Source of the DNA: an uncultured Clostridia bacterium
GTDB taxonomy: Bacteria; Bacillota; Clostridia; Oscillospirales; JAAYOS01
Direction of reading: 5' to 3'
NCBI GenBank assembly: GCA_947631015.1
Contig: CANRJS010000008.1
Location: forward strand, 1 to 64,000
DNA length: 64,000 nucleotides
Part shown: piece by piece, positions 43,455 through 53,632 of the stretch
Layout of the letters: the number at the start of each line of letters is the position of its first letter
Position numbering within the stretch: position 1 is the first letter of the stretch
The notes under the pieces: generated by a model
Told to the model about the DNA's origin: nothing
Seen by the model: only the letters and a program-made list of their open reading frames with translations
Database searches by the model: none
Position numbers and translations under genes: made by a program

Positions 43455-45233
43455 ATGGAAGAAAACAACATTTTTGAAGCAAAAGAACAGCTGCGGCGGA
43501 GGATGAAGGAGCGCGCCGCCGCCCTCACCCCCGAGGAGAAGTCCGAAAAGGACCTCGCGGTGCTGCGCGAGCTTGCGTCCCTTCCCGAGATGCGCTCGGC
43601 GGCGACGGTTTTCTGTTACGTCTCCGTCGGAAGCGAGGTTGACACCCGAAAGCTCATTCCCGTGTTGCTGCACGGCGGGCGGCGGGTGTTCGTGCCGCGC
43701 GTAGACGGCGCGGAGATGAGCGCCGTCGAGATAACATCCCCGGATGACCTGAGCGAGACGAACGCCTTTGGGATACCCGAGCCGCCGGCGTCCTTCCCGG
43801 CGGCGGACCCGGACGGGATAGACATCGCGCTCATACCGGGAGCCGCATTCGGCACGGACGGCAGCCGCCTCGGCCGGGGGATGGGATATTACGACAGATG
43901 GCTTGCGGGCTACCACGGCACAAAATGCGGTATCGCCCGTGAGGACGCGCTGCTCGAGACGGTGCCCTCGGAGAACACGGACGAGCGGATGAACGTCGTC
44001 GTGAGCGACAGGTGCGTCTGCCGCGTCAGCACGGCGCAGAACACCATCGAGTCGGCAATAGAGCAGAACATCGCAAGGAGCGTCGCGCGCGCCGAGGAGG
44101 AGCCGGACGACGCCGCCGAGGAGGAGCTTCCGGCGGAACCGGAGCTCCCCGAGGAGGATGAGGAGCCCGAGACGCGCCCGAGAAAGCGCAGGCTCGGGTG
44201 CTTCGGCGCGCTCATCTGGTTTCTCTGCGTCATCGGCATAAGCGCCGCGCTTGCGGGCTTCGGATGGATGTGCGCGGACGATCTCCTCGGCCTCACGGCG
44301 GAGGACAGCGATGCGACAATAACCGTGCTCGAGACCGACGACGTGAGCGCCGTCGCGGACAAACTCGCGGAGGCGGGCATGATAAAGCGCCCGTGGCTCT
44401 TTGAGATATTCGGAAAGATATTCGACGCGGAGGAGAAGATCTCCCCCGGCGTGTACAACGTGAACGCCATTATGGACTACCGCGCGCTGATAAACGCCAT
44501 GCGCGAGAACTCGTCCTACCGCGCGACGGTGGATGTCACCATCCCGGAGGGCTACACCGTGGAGCAGATACTGCGGCGGCTCGAGGAGAACGGCGTCGCA
44601 AGCTACGAGGATCTCGCGGATGTCTGCGCGAATTACGACTTCGAGTATTCCTTCCTCGAGGACATACCGCTCGGGGACGTGAACCGGCTCGAGGGCTACC
44701 TGTTCCCGAACAGCCACACCTTCTATGTCGACGAGAACCCGGTAAACGCGATAAACCGCTTCCTCAACGACTTCTCGAACAAGTTTGACGAGGACCTGCG
44801 CGCGGAGGCGGAGGAGATGGGCATGAGCGTCCACGACGTGCTCACCCTCGCCTCGATGATAGAGAAGGAGGCGGCGAGCACGAGCGAAATGCCGCTCATC
44901 TCGTCGGTCATACACAACCGCCTCGACAACTGGCCGGAGCCGTATCTTCAGATAGACGCGACGATACAGTACGTCCTCGAGGAGCGCAAGCAGTACCTGT
45001 CGCTCGAGGACCTGGCAATAGACAGTCCGTACAACACCTACAAGTATATGGGGCTGCCGCCCGGACCTATCTGCAACCCCGGCCTCGCGGCGATACGCGC
45101 AGCGCTCCGCCCGGAGGAGACTGACAATTACTACTACGCGCTCACCGAGGAGGGCACGCACGAGTTTGTCCGCACGTCGGAGGAGCTGCAGGCGATAATC
45201 AACGCCAATCCCGGCGCTTACGGTGCGGAATGA
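43455..45233 (+). CDS. mltG: Fusion: 5-formyltetrahydrofolate cyclo-ligase (N) + TM + MltG endolytic transglycosylase (C)
   Basis: N: SRLGRGMGYYDRWLAGY (5-FCL). TM: LIWFLCVIGISAALAGFGWM. C: IPEGYTVEQIL, LEGYLFPNSHTF, LASMIEKEAAS, INNRL-like VIHNRLDNW, YNTYKYMGLPPGPICNPG (MltG). Confidence 0.9.
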   Translation: MEENNIFEAKEQLRRRMKERAAALTPEEKSEKDLAVLRELASLPEMRSAATVFCYVSVGSEVDTRKLIPVLLHGGRRVFVPRVDGAEMSAVEITSPDDLSETNAFGIPEPPASFPAADPDGIDIALIPGAAFGTDGSRLGRGMGYYDRWLAGYHGTKCGIAREDALLETVPSENTDERMNVVVSDRCVCRVSTAQNTIESAIEQNIARSVARAEEEPDDAAEEELPAEPELPEEDEEPETRPRKRRLGCFGALIWFLCVIGISAALAGFGWMCADDLLGLTAEDSDATITVLETDDVSAVADKLAEAGMIKRPWLFEIFGKIFDAEEKISPGVYNVNAIMDYRALINAMRENSSYRATVDVTIPEGYTVEQILRRLEENGVASYEDLADVCANYDFEYSFLEDIPLGDVNRLEGYLFPNSHTFYVDENPVNAINRFLNDFSNKFDEDLRAEAEEMGMSVHDVLTLASMIEKEAASTSEMPLISSVIHNRLDNWPEPYLQIDATIQYVLEERKQYLSLEDLAIDSPYNTYKYMGLPPGPICNPGLAAIRAALRPEETDNYYYALTEEGTHEFVRTSEELQAIINANPGAYGAE

Positions 45234-46456
45234 TGCGTAAGGTCGAGCTTCTGAGTCCCGCGGGGGACATGTCCAAGCTGAAGATGGCGCTCGCCTACGG
45301 CGCGGACGCGGTGTACCTCGCGGCGGACAGGTACGGTATGCGCGCCGCCGCGGGCAACTTCCGCGAGGAGACTCTTGCGGAGGCGGCGCGCCTCGCTCAC
45401 GCCGCCGGCGCGCGGGCGTACATCACGATAAACACCGTCGCACACGAGGACGAGCTCGAGGGAGCGGCGCGCCTCGCGCGCATAGCGGAGGAGAGCGGGC
45501 TCGACGCGGCGATAGTCGCGGACGCGGGCGTGCTCGGCCTCGTGAAGCGCGCCGCGCCGTCGCTTGAGGTACACATGTCCACGCAGGCGGGCATCACGAA
45601 CAGCGCGTCCGCGCGGATGTGGCACGACCTCGGCGCGAAGCGCGTTATACTCGCGCGCGAGCTCACCTTGGACGAGATAGCGTCGATACGCGCGAACACG
45701 CCGCGCGAGCTCGAGCTTGAGGTGTTCGTCCACGGCGCGATGTGCGTCAGCTTCTCGGGGCGCTGCCTCCTCTCGGAGTACATGGCGGGCAGAGACGGAA
45801 ACCGCGGCGAGTGCGCGCAGCCCTGCCGATGGCGCTACCACCTCGTCGAGGAGAGCCGCCCCGGCGAATATTACGAGATGCAGGAGCATCCCGAGGGGAC
45901 ATATATCCTCAACTCGAAGGACCTCAACGCGATACGCCTCCTTGACAGGATAATCGAGGCCGGCGCGTCGAGCCTCAAGATAGAGGGACGCTCGAAGAGC
46001 GAATACTATGCCGCCGCCGTCACCTACGCCTATCGCGGCGCGCTAGACGACCTGTACGCCGGGCGTCCGTTCGACGAACGGTGGGAGGAGGAGCTGGGAA
46101 AGGTCAGCCACCGGCCGTACTGCGACGGGTTCTTCCGCGAGCGGCCGAAGCACGGACTTCAGTACACCGGCGACTCGCGGTATATACGCGACTGGGAGGT
46201 CGCGGCGGTGGTGGAGCGTGTCGAGGGAGAGTATGCCTTCGTGTCGCTGAAGAACCCGTTCGGGGAGGACGAGGAGCTGGAGCTTCTCTCACCCGGACGC
46301 CGCCCCGAGAAGGTGCGCGTCCGCGAGATATACGAGCTCGGCGCGGACGGCGCTGAGACGCGCGTCACGCGCGCGACAAAGAACCAGCTGACGCACCGTC
46401 TGCTCCTGCCGGACGTAAAGCCGCAGGCAATACTTCGAAAAAGTCGCGAGAAATAG
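45230..46456 (+). CDS. U32 family peptidase (TrhP/YegQ-like tRNA hydroxylation protein)
   Basis: ELLSPAGDMSKLKMALAYGADAVY; VHGAMCVSFSGRCLLSEYMAGRDGNRGECAQPCRW. Confidence 0.93.
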   Translation: MMRKVELLSPAGDMSKLKMALAYGADAVYLAADRYGMRAAAGNFREETLAEAARLAHAAGARAYITINTVAHEDELEGAARLARIAEESGLDAAIVADAGVLGLVKRAAPSLEVHMSTQAGITNSASARMWHDLGAKRVILARELTLDEIASIRANTPRELELEVFVHGAMCVSFSGRCLLSEYMAGRDGNRGECAQPCRWRYHLVEESRPGEYYEMQEHPEGTYILNSKDLNAIRLLDRIIEAGASSLKIEGRSKSEYYAAAVTYAYRGALDDLYAGRPFDERWEEELGKVSHRPYCDGFFRERPKHGLQYTGDSRYIRDWEVAAVVERVEGEYAFVSLKNPFGEDEELELLSPGRRPEKVRVREIYELGADGAETRVTRATKNQLTHRLLLPDVKPQAILRKSREK

Positions 46457-46486
46457 GTTGCGGGCGAAGCCCGCAACCTATTTCTC
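46448..46486 (+). terminator. Perfect palindrome overlapping the stop codon
   Basis: gagaaataggttgcgggc-gaa-gcccgcaacctatttctc. Confidence 0.65.
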
Positions 46487-46700
46487 ACGAGGAGTTCACT
46501 TGGAATTGCGCCTGCGCAATTCCAAGTGAAGCTGTCGATAGGGCAAAGCCCTACCGACAGCGGGCGCTCCGCTACGCGCCTCGACGGCTTCGACGTCTTC
46601 GACGCGCGCTCCGCGAGAGGTATTTTCGGTGACGTACACACCGTCGCCGAAAATGATTTGAATTTATTTCGCGCCTGCGGCGCGAAACTCTGCGAGGCTT
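46487..46700. repeat. Modular multi-hairpin intergenic island, copy R4
   Basis: ttcacttggaattgcg/cgcaattccaagtgaa; module A variant (46531-46561); GTACAC-loop hairpin; tttcgcgcc/ggcgcgaaa + CTCTGCGAGGCTT. Confidence 0.82.
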
Positions 46701-46701
46701 A

Positions 46702-46726
46702 GGCGCGCGTATGCGCGCCTTTTTTT
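46702..46726 (+). terminator. Intrinsic terminator at the end of island R4
   Basis: ggcgcgc..gcgcgcc followed by ttttttt. Confidence 0.8.
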
Positions 46727-46787
46727 GATAATAAAACCTCACCAAACCGCACAGACTATCGGAAAACACGGTTCGGGAGGGATCGCT

Positions 46788-47492
46788 TTGGACAGACAGA
46801 ACGCGCCGGAGGAAGCAAAGGCCGAGATGAAGCAGATCGAGGACTTTGGCTCGATAAGCACCGGCACGGACGGACGGAACATACACTGCATAGTTATCGT
46901 GGGACAGATAGAGGGGCACCAGGTCCTGCCGCCGCAGAACAAGACGACGAAGTACGAGCACGTCCTTCCTCAGCTCACGGCGATAGAGGAGAGCCCGGAG
47001 ATAGACGGTCTCCTTGTACTTCTCAACACCGTCGGCGGGGACATCGAGGCGGGGCTTGCCATCGCCGAGCTGATAGCCGGGATGAGCAAGCCGACGGTCT
47101 CGCTCGTGCTCGGCGGGGGACACTCGATAGGCGTGCCGCTCGCGGTCGCGGCAAAGCGGAGCTTCATAGCGCCGTCCGCCGCCATGACGATACACCCGGT
47201 GCGGATAAACGGCGTGATAATCGGCGTTCCGCAGACCTTCAACTACTTTGAGAAGATACAGGAGCGGATAATAAAGTTCATCACGCAGAACTCGAACGTC
47301 TCGGAGGAGAAGTTCAAGGAGCTGATGCTCAGGACGGGCGAGCTCGCGGCGGACGTCGGCTCGGTGATATACGGCGAGGAGGCGGTGTCTATCGGCCTTA
47401 TAGACGAGCTGGGCGGCCTTGCCGACGCGCTTGGCGCTTTGCACGCCATGATAGACGAGCGAAGGGGGGAAGCGGAATGCTCTACACAGTGA
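46788..47492 (+). CDS. ClpP-like translocation-enhancing protein TepA (YmfB)
   Basis: [51 protein letters not shown] start after gggagg; followed by ylzJ. Confidence 0.85.
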   Translation: MDRQNAPEEAKAEMKQIEDFGSISTGTDGRNIHCIVIVGQIEGHQVLPPQNKTTKYEHVLPQLTAIEESPEIDGLLVLLNTVGGDIEAGLAIAELIAGMSKPTVSLVLGGGHSIGVPLAVAAKRSFIAPSAAMTIHPVRINGVIIGVPQTFNYFEKIQERIIKFITQNSNVSEEKFKELMLRTGELAADVGSVIYGEEAVSIGLIDELGGLADALGALHAMIDERRGEAECSTQ

Positions 47493-47647
47493 TGCCGCTC
47501 GAGCTCGTGTACGCGGAAGAACTGCCCGAGACCGAGGAGGAGTTGCGCGGCGGCGCGCGGCTCGTGTGGCAGGTGAGCGGCGGCACTAGGACGCTAATGC
47601 GGGTGATTTCGAGCGACCCGCGGGACTATTTGAAGTACAGAGTATGA
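47477..47647 (+). CDS. YlzJ-like protein
   Basis: 56 aa [56 protein letters not shown]; family and synteny (tepA-ylzJ). Confidence 0.8.
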   Translation: MLYTVMPLELVYAEELPETEEELRGGARLVWQVSGGTRTLMRVISSDPRDYLKYRV

Positions 47648-48184
47648 TATTCGCTGACGCGTCGGCGCGAAATGTGCTCGGGCAATGAATTGCCCTGCGC
47701 AACCCCACGCGGTCGGCGACCGCGCGGGAGCCCTTCCTATTTATATGCTCGCCCTGAATGAATCGGGGCTCCGCAAATTCGGCGTTTTGCGCCGAATTTG
47801 ACCGCGCGAACCGGCGTGGAGTACGGCTTTGCCGTCTTCGACGCACGCTCCGCGCAGTACAAGGTCGGGACGTCGGCGCGAAGCGCCGAGGTCTGATGCG
47901 CCCGGTAAAAGGTTGGAAGCGGTATGGGTTCGAGGGCGCATTGTACACGCCGTCGGAAAAACGGATTTGACTCTATTTCGTGCCTGCGGCGCGAAACTTT
48001 GCGAGGCTAACGCGAAGTTTCACAGTTGCGCGCATAGCGCGCATCCGCGCCGGTTCGCGCGGTTGAAGTTAGCGGCGGAGCCGCTAACTTCGCGCAGCCG
48101 GAATCCATTTCCGGCGAGCATTTCAATCAAAGGGGTCCCCAAGCGGCGTGAAACGCCGCTTGGGACTTAACTATGCGAGGCTTG
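47648..48184. repeat. Modular multi-hairpin intergenic island, copy R5
   Basis: H1-linker-H2-H3 forward (about 47704-47800), H4 (47896-47941), CTTTGCGAGGC linker, then H3-H2-linker-H1 again in reverse orientation (about 48060-48168). Confidence 0.85.
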
Positions 48185-48185
48185 A

Positions 48186-48226
48186 AATTATTCCCCGACG
48201 CTCCACTGAAACGTCGGGGAATAATT
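48186..48226. terminator. Strong hairpin after island R5
   Basis: aattattccccgacg...cgtcggggaataatt. Confidence 0.6.
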
Positions 48227-48282
48227 ATGATTTGCCGCGAATGTTTACCCCCGGAAGCGCCATATACTTTGAGGTATGGGGC

Positions 48283-48312
48283 TAGACAAGACCCTGTGTT
48301 TTGTGGTATGAT
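48283..48312 (+). promoter_or_regulatory. Promoter TAGACA-18-TATGAT
   Basis: Extended -10 (TGgTATGAT), upstream of uppP. Confidence 0.5.
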
Positions 48313-48436
48313 AACCATGTATGTTTACATAATCCGATATTATGCGCCGGACTTGCGGAAGCGCCCGGAGCGCCGTGCCAGAAACGCAAATTCGGGCGGA
48401 AACCGGCAAAGTCCGTGAAAATACGGAGGCGAAAGC

Positions 48437-49261
48437 GTGAATCTTATACAGTCTATTATATTGGGGCTCATACAGGGACTTACGGAGTTCCTTCCGGTGT
48501 CCAGCTCGGGGCATCTCGTTATATTCGAGAACCTTTTCAAGCTCGAGAGCGCGGAGAGCTCGAACCTGTTCTTCGACGTGCTGCTGCACTTCGGAACGCT
48601 CGTCGCGGTCGTGATAGCCTTCCGGCAGGACATAGCGGAGCTTCTGCGCGCGTTCTTCGGAATGTTCCGGCGGGGCGACCCGAACCGTCAGCGCGACCTA
48701 TTTTCGCGCAGGCTGATACTTATGCTCGTAGTCGGAACGCTCCCGCTGCTTGCGATAATGCCGGTAAAGGACGTCATCGAGGGTGCGCGGGCATATCCGT
48801 GGATAGTCGGCATAGCGCTGTTTGTGACGGCAGGACTGCTGTTCCTTGCCGACCGCGTGGGGAAGGGCCGCAAGACCGAGAAGAACGCGACGATGCTCGA
48901 TGCGCTGCTGATAGGGCTTATGCAGGCTGTCGCTGTGACGCCGGGCATAAGCCGCTCCGGCTCCACCATTTCGATGGGTGTGTTCCGGGGCTTCGAGCGG
49001 AACTTTGCCGTGAAGTTCAGCTTCCTGCTCTCGCTTCCCGCAGTCCTCGGTGCGACACTGCTCGAGACTGCGGACGCGGTAAAGACCGGCATCGACTGGA
49101 CACTCATGCCGGTCTACCTCGCGGGAATGGTGACGGCGGGAGTGAGCGGATTCTTCGCGATAAAGCTCGTTCGGTACATAGCAAACAAGGGCAAGTTCGG
49201 ATGGTTTGCTGTCTACTGCGCTGCCGCCGGAATAGCGGCGATAGTCATATCGTTCATATAA
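48437..49261 (+). CDS. uppP: Undecaprenyl-diphosphatase (BacA)
   Basis: LGLIQGLTEFLPVSSSGHLVI; ITPGISRSGSTISMG-like VTPGISRSGSTISMGVFRG. Confidence 0.95.
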   Translation: MNLIQSIILGLIQGLTEFLPVSSSGHLVIFENLFKLESAESSNLFFDVLLHFGTLVAVVIAFRQDIAELLRAFFGMFRRGDPNRQRDLFSRRLILMLVVGTLPLLAIMPVKDVIEGARAYPWIVGIALFVTAGLLFLADRVGKGRKTEKNATMLDALLIGLMQAVAVTPGISRSGSTISMGVFRGFERNFAVKFSFLLSLPAVLGATLLETADAVKTGIDWTLMPVYLAGMVTAGVSGFFAIKLVRYIANKGKFGWFAVYCAAAGIAAIVISFI

Positions 49262-49297
49262 GCGCTCATATAAAGACAGGGAAGTGTAATTTGTAAA

Positions 49298-52021
49298 ATG
49301 GCTCAGTCTACGGCAAAGAAGAAAAAGACGGCCGCCGCCCCGGCGTCCGGCCGGGGAAAGAGGACGGCGGCGACGACGGCGTCCGCCGTCGAAAAGAAGA
49401 AGCCGATACGGCGGCAGGTGGGCGCGGCGGTATGCGCCTTCCTCGCGCTGTGCGTGCTCTTTGCGATATTCGGGCACGACGCGGTCGTTTTGAAGTGGCT
49501 CTGGTACTTCTGCCGGGGTCTCGTGGGATGGGGAACGTGGCTGCTGCCGCTGCTGCTCCTGTCGGCGGCGCTCAAGCTGTTCTTCCACAGGGGACATCCG
49601 GTGCGCCTGCGCGTGACCTGTACGCTCCTGCTCGCGCCGCTCGCGGGCGCGCTCGTACACCTCATAGGAGACAAGACGGAGTACACTCTGGGACTTCAGA
49701 TGTTCGGCGCGCTCTACACCTCCGGGACGGCGAGTACGTCCGGCGGAGTGCTCGGCGGGACATTAGCGGTGCTCCTGCGGAGCGGCCTCGGAACCGCGCT
49801 CTCGGTGATACTGCTGGCGCTCCTGATACTCGGAGACGCGGCGGCGGCCTACAATCCGCAGCTGAAGCGGCTCATAAAGTATCTCAGCGAGCGCGAGCGG
49901 CCGGAGTACGAGCCCGAGCCGGAGCCGGAGACTCTGCCGGTAAAGCGGCGCGGAAAGACCGAGACGCCTGCGTCCGAACCCGCGCCCGAAGCCGCTTCGG
50001 CTCCGGCGGGGGAGAAGGAAAAGACCGCGGCAATAGACATCCCCGGTCCGGGAGCGCCGAGCCGCAGGGAGCTCCGACGCGAGAAACGGGAGGCAAAGAA
50101 GCTCCTGCGTGAGCGCGCCGTCGCCACGCCGGACGAGGTAATGAACGGCATAAAGGAGAGCGCGGCGCCCTCCGAACCGAATTACGGCCGTCTGCCGATA
50201 GATATGCCCTCGCCGCGTGACCCAGTGCCGCCGCTTGAGATGCGTCCCGGCCTTAACGACGACCCGGCTTCCGGCGAAACGTCCGCACCGGAGGAGGCGG
50301 CGGCCGCCGAGGACGACCTGCCGCCCTTCCTCGAGGAGGAGCCGAGCGATGAGGTAGAGTTTGAAGCGCCTCGGGAGGAAGCGCCGTCCCGCGCGCCTAC
50401 TCTGCGTCCTGCGAACAAGACGACCCACGAGCCGAAGATAGTCGATACGCTCGGCGGAAGCAAGGCGGACGCCGAGCGGCGCGAGCGTGAGGCGGCGGTG
50501 AGCGCGGTCGCGGCGGAGGTCGCGGCGGCGCACGTCGCGTCTGAGACCGGCGCATACGCCTACCCCTCGGTGGAACTGCTCAACGAGGCTCCGCCCGTCG
50601 CCGCGTCTGACGCCTCCGGCGAGATGCGTCTCAACGCACAGCGCCTTGCGGACACGCTCCGCAGCTTCGGAATAGACGCAAAGATAAACAACGTCACGCG
50701 CGGGCCGTCCATCACCCGCTACGAGCTGGAACTTGACCGGGGCGTGAAGCTCTCGAAGCTCTCCGGGCTTGCGGACGACATCGCGCTGTCCCTCGGCGCG
50801 GCGGGAGTCCGCATAGCGCCGATACCGGACAAGGTGTCCATCGTCGGAATAGAAGTGCCGAACAAGACCGTCGCGACCGTGTCGCTCCGCGAGATAATCG
50901 AGTCGCGCGAGTTCGGCGCGAGCAAGTCGCCGGTGTCCTTCGCGCTCGGGCGCGACATCAGCGGCGCGGCGATGGTGGGCGACATCGAAAAGCTGCCGCA
51001 CCTGCTCATAGCCGGCACCACAGGCTCGGGCAAGTCGGTCTGCATGAACTCGCTCATCATCAGCCTGCTCTACAAGAGCTCGCCCGACGAGGTCAAGCTG
51101 ATAATGGTCGACCCGAAGATGATAGAACTGAACGTCTACAACAAGGTCCCGCACCTGCTCATCCCGGTCGTCACCGACCCGAAGAAGGCGGCGGGGGCGC
51201 TCCAGTGGGCGGTCGGAGAGATGATGAACCGCTACGGCGCCTTCCGCGAGGCGGCGGTGAGAAACATCACCGAGTACAACGACCACGCCGAGCGGAACCA
51301 CACAAAGAAAATGCCGAGGATAGTGATACTCATAGACGAGCTCGCCGACCTGATGCTCGTCGCGGCAAAGGAGGTCGAGGAGTCTATCTGCCGCATCGCG
51401 CAGATGGCGCGCGCGGCGGGGATGCACCTCGTCATCGCAACGCAGTCGCCGCGGGCGGACGTCATAACCGGCATCATGAAGGCGAACATCCCGAGCCGCA
51501 TAGCCTTCGCCGTCGCGAGCTCGCTCGAGAGCCGCATAATCATGGACACTCCCGGCGCGGAGAAATTAGTCGGACGCGGGGATATGCTCTACGTGCCGGT
51601 CGGCTCGCGCAAGTCCACGCGCATACAGGGCTGCTTCGTCAGCTCCGAGGAGGTCGAGCGTGTGGTGGACTTCATCAAGACCTCCTCCGGCGCGCCTACA
51701 TACTCGGAGGAGGTCATAAACCAGATAGAAAAGGCCTCGCAGGAGGGAACAGCGCAGTCGGAGGACGGCGTGCCGGACGGCGCGGACGACCGCGACGAGA
51801 TGTTCTCCGCCGCGGTGGAGGTGCTGCTCGAGACGGGGCAGGCGTCGGTGTCGATGCTCCAGCGCCGTCTCAAGCTCGGATACGCCCGCGCGGCGCGGCT
51901 CGTGGACCAGCTCGAGCGGCGCGGCATTGTCGGACCGTTCGAGGGCGCGAAGCCTCGCCAGCTCCTTATCACCCGCGAGGAGTGGGAGGAAATGAAGCTC
52001 CAGAACCCCGACTATCAGTGA
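49298..52021 (+). CDS. FtsK/SpoIIIE family DNA translocase
   Basis: 4 TM N-terminus; [12 protein letters not shown] Walker [13 protein letters not shown]-terminal winged-helix gamma domain. Confidence 0.95.
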   Translation: MAQSTAKKKKTAAAPASGRGKRTAATTASAVEKKKPIRRQVGAAVCAFLALCVLFAIFGHDAVVLKWLWYFCRGLVGWGTWLLPLLLLSAALKLFFHRGHPVRLRVTCTLLLAPLAGALVHLIGDKTEYTLGLQMFGALYTSGTASTSGGVLGGTLAVLLRSGLGTALSVILLALLILGDAAAAYNPQLKRLIKYLSERERPEYEPEPEPETLPVKRRGKTETPASEPAPEAASAPAGEKEKTAAIDIPGPGAPSRRELRREKREAKKLLRERAVATPDEVMNGIKESAAPSEPNYGRLPIDMPSPRDPVPPLEMRPGLNDDPASGETSAPEEAAAAEDDLPPFLEEEPSDEVEFEAPREEAPSRAPTLRPANKTTHEPKIVDTLGGSKADAERREREAAVSAVAAEVAAAHVASETGAYAYPSVELLNEAPPVAASDASGEMRLNAQRLADTLRSFGIDAKINNVTRGPSITRYELELDRGVKLSKLSGLADDIALSLGAAGVRIAPIPDKVSIVGIEVPNKTVATVSLREIIESREFGASKSPVSFALGRDISGAAMVGDIEKLPHLLIAGTTGSGKSVCMNSLIISLLYKSSPDEVKLIMVDPKMIELNVYNKVPHLLIPVVTDPKKAAGALQWAVGEMMNRYGAFREAAVRNITEYNDHAERNHTKKMPRIVILIDELADLMLVAAKEVEESICRIAQMARAAGMHLVIATQSPRADVITGIMKANIPSRIAFAVASSLESRIIMDTPGAEKLVGRGDMLYVPVGSRKSTRIQGCFVSSEEVERVVDFIKTSSGAPTYSEEVINQIEKASQEGTAQSEDGVPDGADDRDEMFSAAVEVLLETGQASVSMLQRRLKLGYARAARLVDQLERRGIVGPFEGAKPRQLLITREEWEEMKLQNPDYQ

Positions 52022-52059
52022 CATCTGCTCTGTTATTTGCAGGAAGCGGCCGCCCGGAC

Positions 52060-52088
52060 TTGCATTCGGCGCGCCGCTGTGCTACAAT
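52060..52088 (+). promoter_or_regulatory. Promoter TTGCAT-17-TACAAT
   Basis: Hexamers with 17-bp spacer; extended -10. Confidence 0.55.
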
Positions 52089-52153
52089 ATCAAATTGAAG
52101 TGCGGCGGGACGGCTCCGCCCCGGTGCACAAGCCTTTCCACGGAGGAATAATC

Positions 52154-52711
52154 ATGACTTCCATGAAGAAAATACTTACCGTGCTTCTTGCGTTTGCGAT
52201 GATTCTTTCGATTGCCGCCTGCTCGGAGGCGCAGGAGGTCTCCGGGAGCAGCGACCCCGGATTCTCCGCCGCAGACCTCTCTCTTTCCCACGGCGGCAGC
52301 ACCTACAAGTGCGACGTGCATATCGAGGACATAATCTCCGCTCTCGGCGAGGGCTACACCTACTCCGAGGCGATGAGCTGCGCCTACGACGGGCTCGACA
52401 AGGTCTACGGCTACGAGACGGAGGGCGCGGACTTCTCCACCCGCCCGGACGGCGACCGCGACCTCGTCTGCGAGATATACGTCTACTCCGGCGACTGGCA
52501 GACCTCGAAGGGGATAAAGATAGGCTCCACTGCGGACGACGTCACGGCCGCCTACGGCGAGCCGAGCCGCGCGACAAATTTTGTCAGCTACTACGAGCTG
52601 CCCGCCTCAAACGACCTCAGCACCAGCGCGAGTCTCTACTTCTATTTTGACGGCGACGGAGTGGTCACTTCCTTCGGCATCGTCGCCGAGCAGCTTATAG
52701 GGGAGGAATAA
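52154..52711 (+). CDS. Putative lipoprotein
   Basis: Lipobox IAACS; IKIGSTADDVTAAYGEP repeat-like motif. Confidence 0.65.
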   Translation: MTSMKKILTVLLAFAMILSIAACSEAQEVSGSSDPGFSAADLSLSHGGSTYKCDVHIEDIISALGEGYTYSEAMSCAYDGLDKVYGYETEGADFSTRPDGDRDLVCEIYVYSGDWQTSKGIKIGSTADDVTAAYGEPSRATNFVSYYELPASNDLSTSASLYFYFDGDGVVTSFGIVAEQLIGEE

Positions 52712-52714
52712 CCG

Positions 52715-53578
52715 ATGAAACGGACTGCCGCGATACTGCTTCTTCTTGCGATGCTGTTCGGGCTTGCGTCCTGCGGCGGCGGGACGTCCGCCTCGACCGA
52801 GCCTTCCGTCGAGGCGAGCGCCGATGTGTCGGCCGCGCCGAGCGCGCCGGCGTCCGTCGAACCGAGCAAAATTCCGAGCGAGGAGCCCTCGGAGGAACCG
52901 AGCGAGGCGCCGAGCGTTGAACCGTCCGCCGAACCGTCGGAAGAACCCTCCGCCGAGCCTTCGGAGGAGCCGTCCGTTGCACCGTCCGAGACGCCGAGCG
53001 AAGCGCCGTCGGAGGAGCCGAGCGAGATACCGTCGGAAGACCCGGGCGTAGAGACCTCCGGCAGCATTGAGGAGACCGTCGCGGTCGGCACAAAGACCGG
53101 GGACGACGTGCTTGACGACGCCGTGCTCGAAGTGATCGAGGACGTGTGCAGCGCGGATGCGTCGCTTGAGGACAACCTCGGCGCGCTCTTTGACTGGATG
53201 ACAAAGAACCTCACCTACCGCAACGTCACGGTCGACCTCTCGAACGGCTACACCGACGAGCTCGTCATAGACATTGCAAAGACGCTTATAACGACCTATC
53301 GAGGAGCGTGCGAGCACAACGCCGCCCTGATGAAGGTGTTCTGCGACCGTCTCGGAGCGCCGGCTGTCTGCGTCTCCGGCGACTTCAAAAACGAGAGCGG
53401 AGCGTGGGTCGAGCACGCGTGGTGCATCTGCGAGATAGACGGCGCTTACCGCCATATCGACGTGCTCTACGGGCGCAACCACACCCACGGCAACGCCCGC
53501 ACGATGTTCCTTGTGACGGACGACAAGTTTTCCGACACCCACCGCTGGAACGCGGAGGACTATCCCGCCTGCGAATAG
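52715..53578 (+). CDS. Transglutaminase-like lipoprotein with PSEEPSE repeat stalk
   Basis: Lipobox LASCG; about 75-residue PSxEP repeat; TYRGACEHNAALMKVFC...VEHAWCIC...YRHIDVLYG Cys-His-Asp triad. Confidence 0.8.
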   Translation: MKRTAAILLLLAMLFGLASCGGGTSASTEPSVEASADVSAAPSAPASVEPSKIPSEEPSEEPSEAPSVEPSAEPSEEPSAEPSEEPSVAPSETPSEAPSEEPSEIPSEDPGVETSGSIEETVAVGTKTGDDVLDDAVLEVIEDVCSADASLEDNLGALFDWMTKNLTYRNVTVDLSNGYTDELVIDIAKTLITTYRGACEHNAALMKVFCDRLGAPAVCVSGDFKNESGAWVEHAWCICEIDGAYRHIDVLYGRNHTHGNARTMFLVTDDKFSDTHRWNAEDYPACE

Positions 53579-53632
53579 CGCGAGTTTACCGCCGCGAAGC
53601 GGAGCCTTCGCGGCTTTGAAGGATGCGATAAG

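Noticed and set aside
43044-45161. 705-aa minus-strand ORF opposite the 5-FCL/MltG fusion
   Set aside because: Shadow ORF; Arg/Val/His-rich composition with no recognisable domain.
52800-53050. DNA tandem repeat or CRISPR-like array
   Set aside because: It is in-frame coding low complexity (PSxEP stalk) in a lipoprotein.
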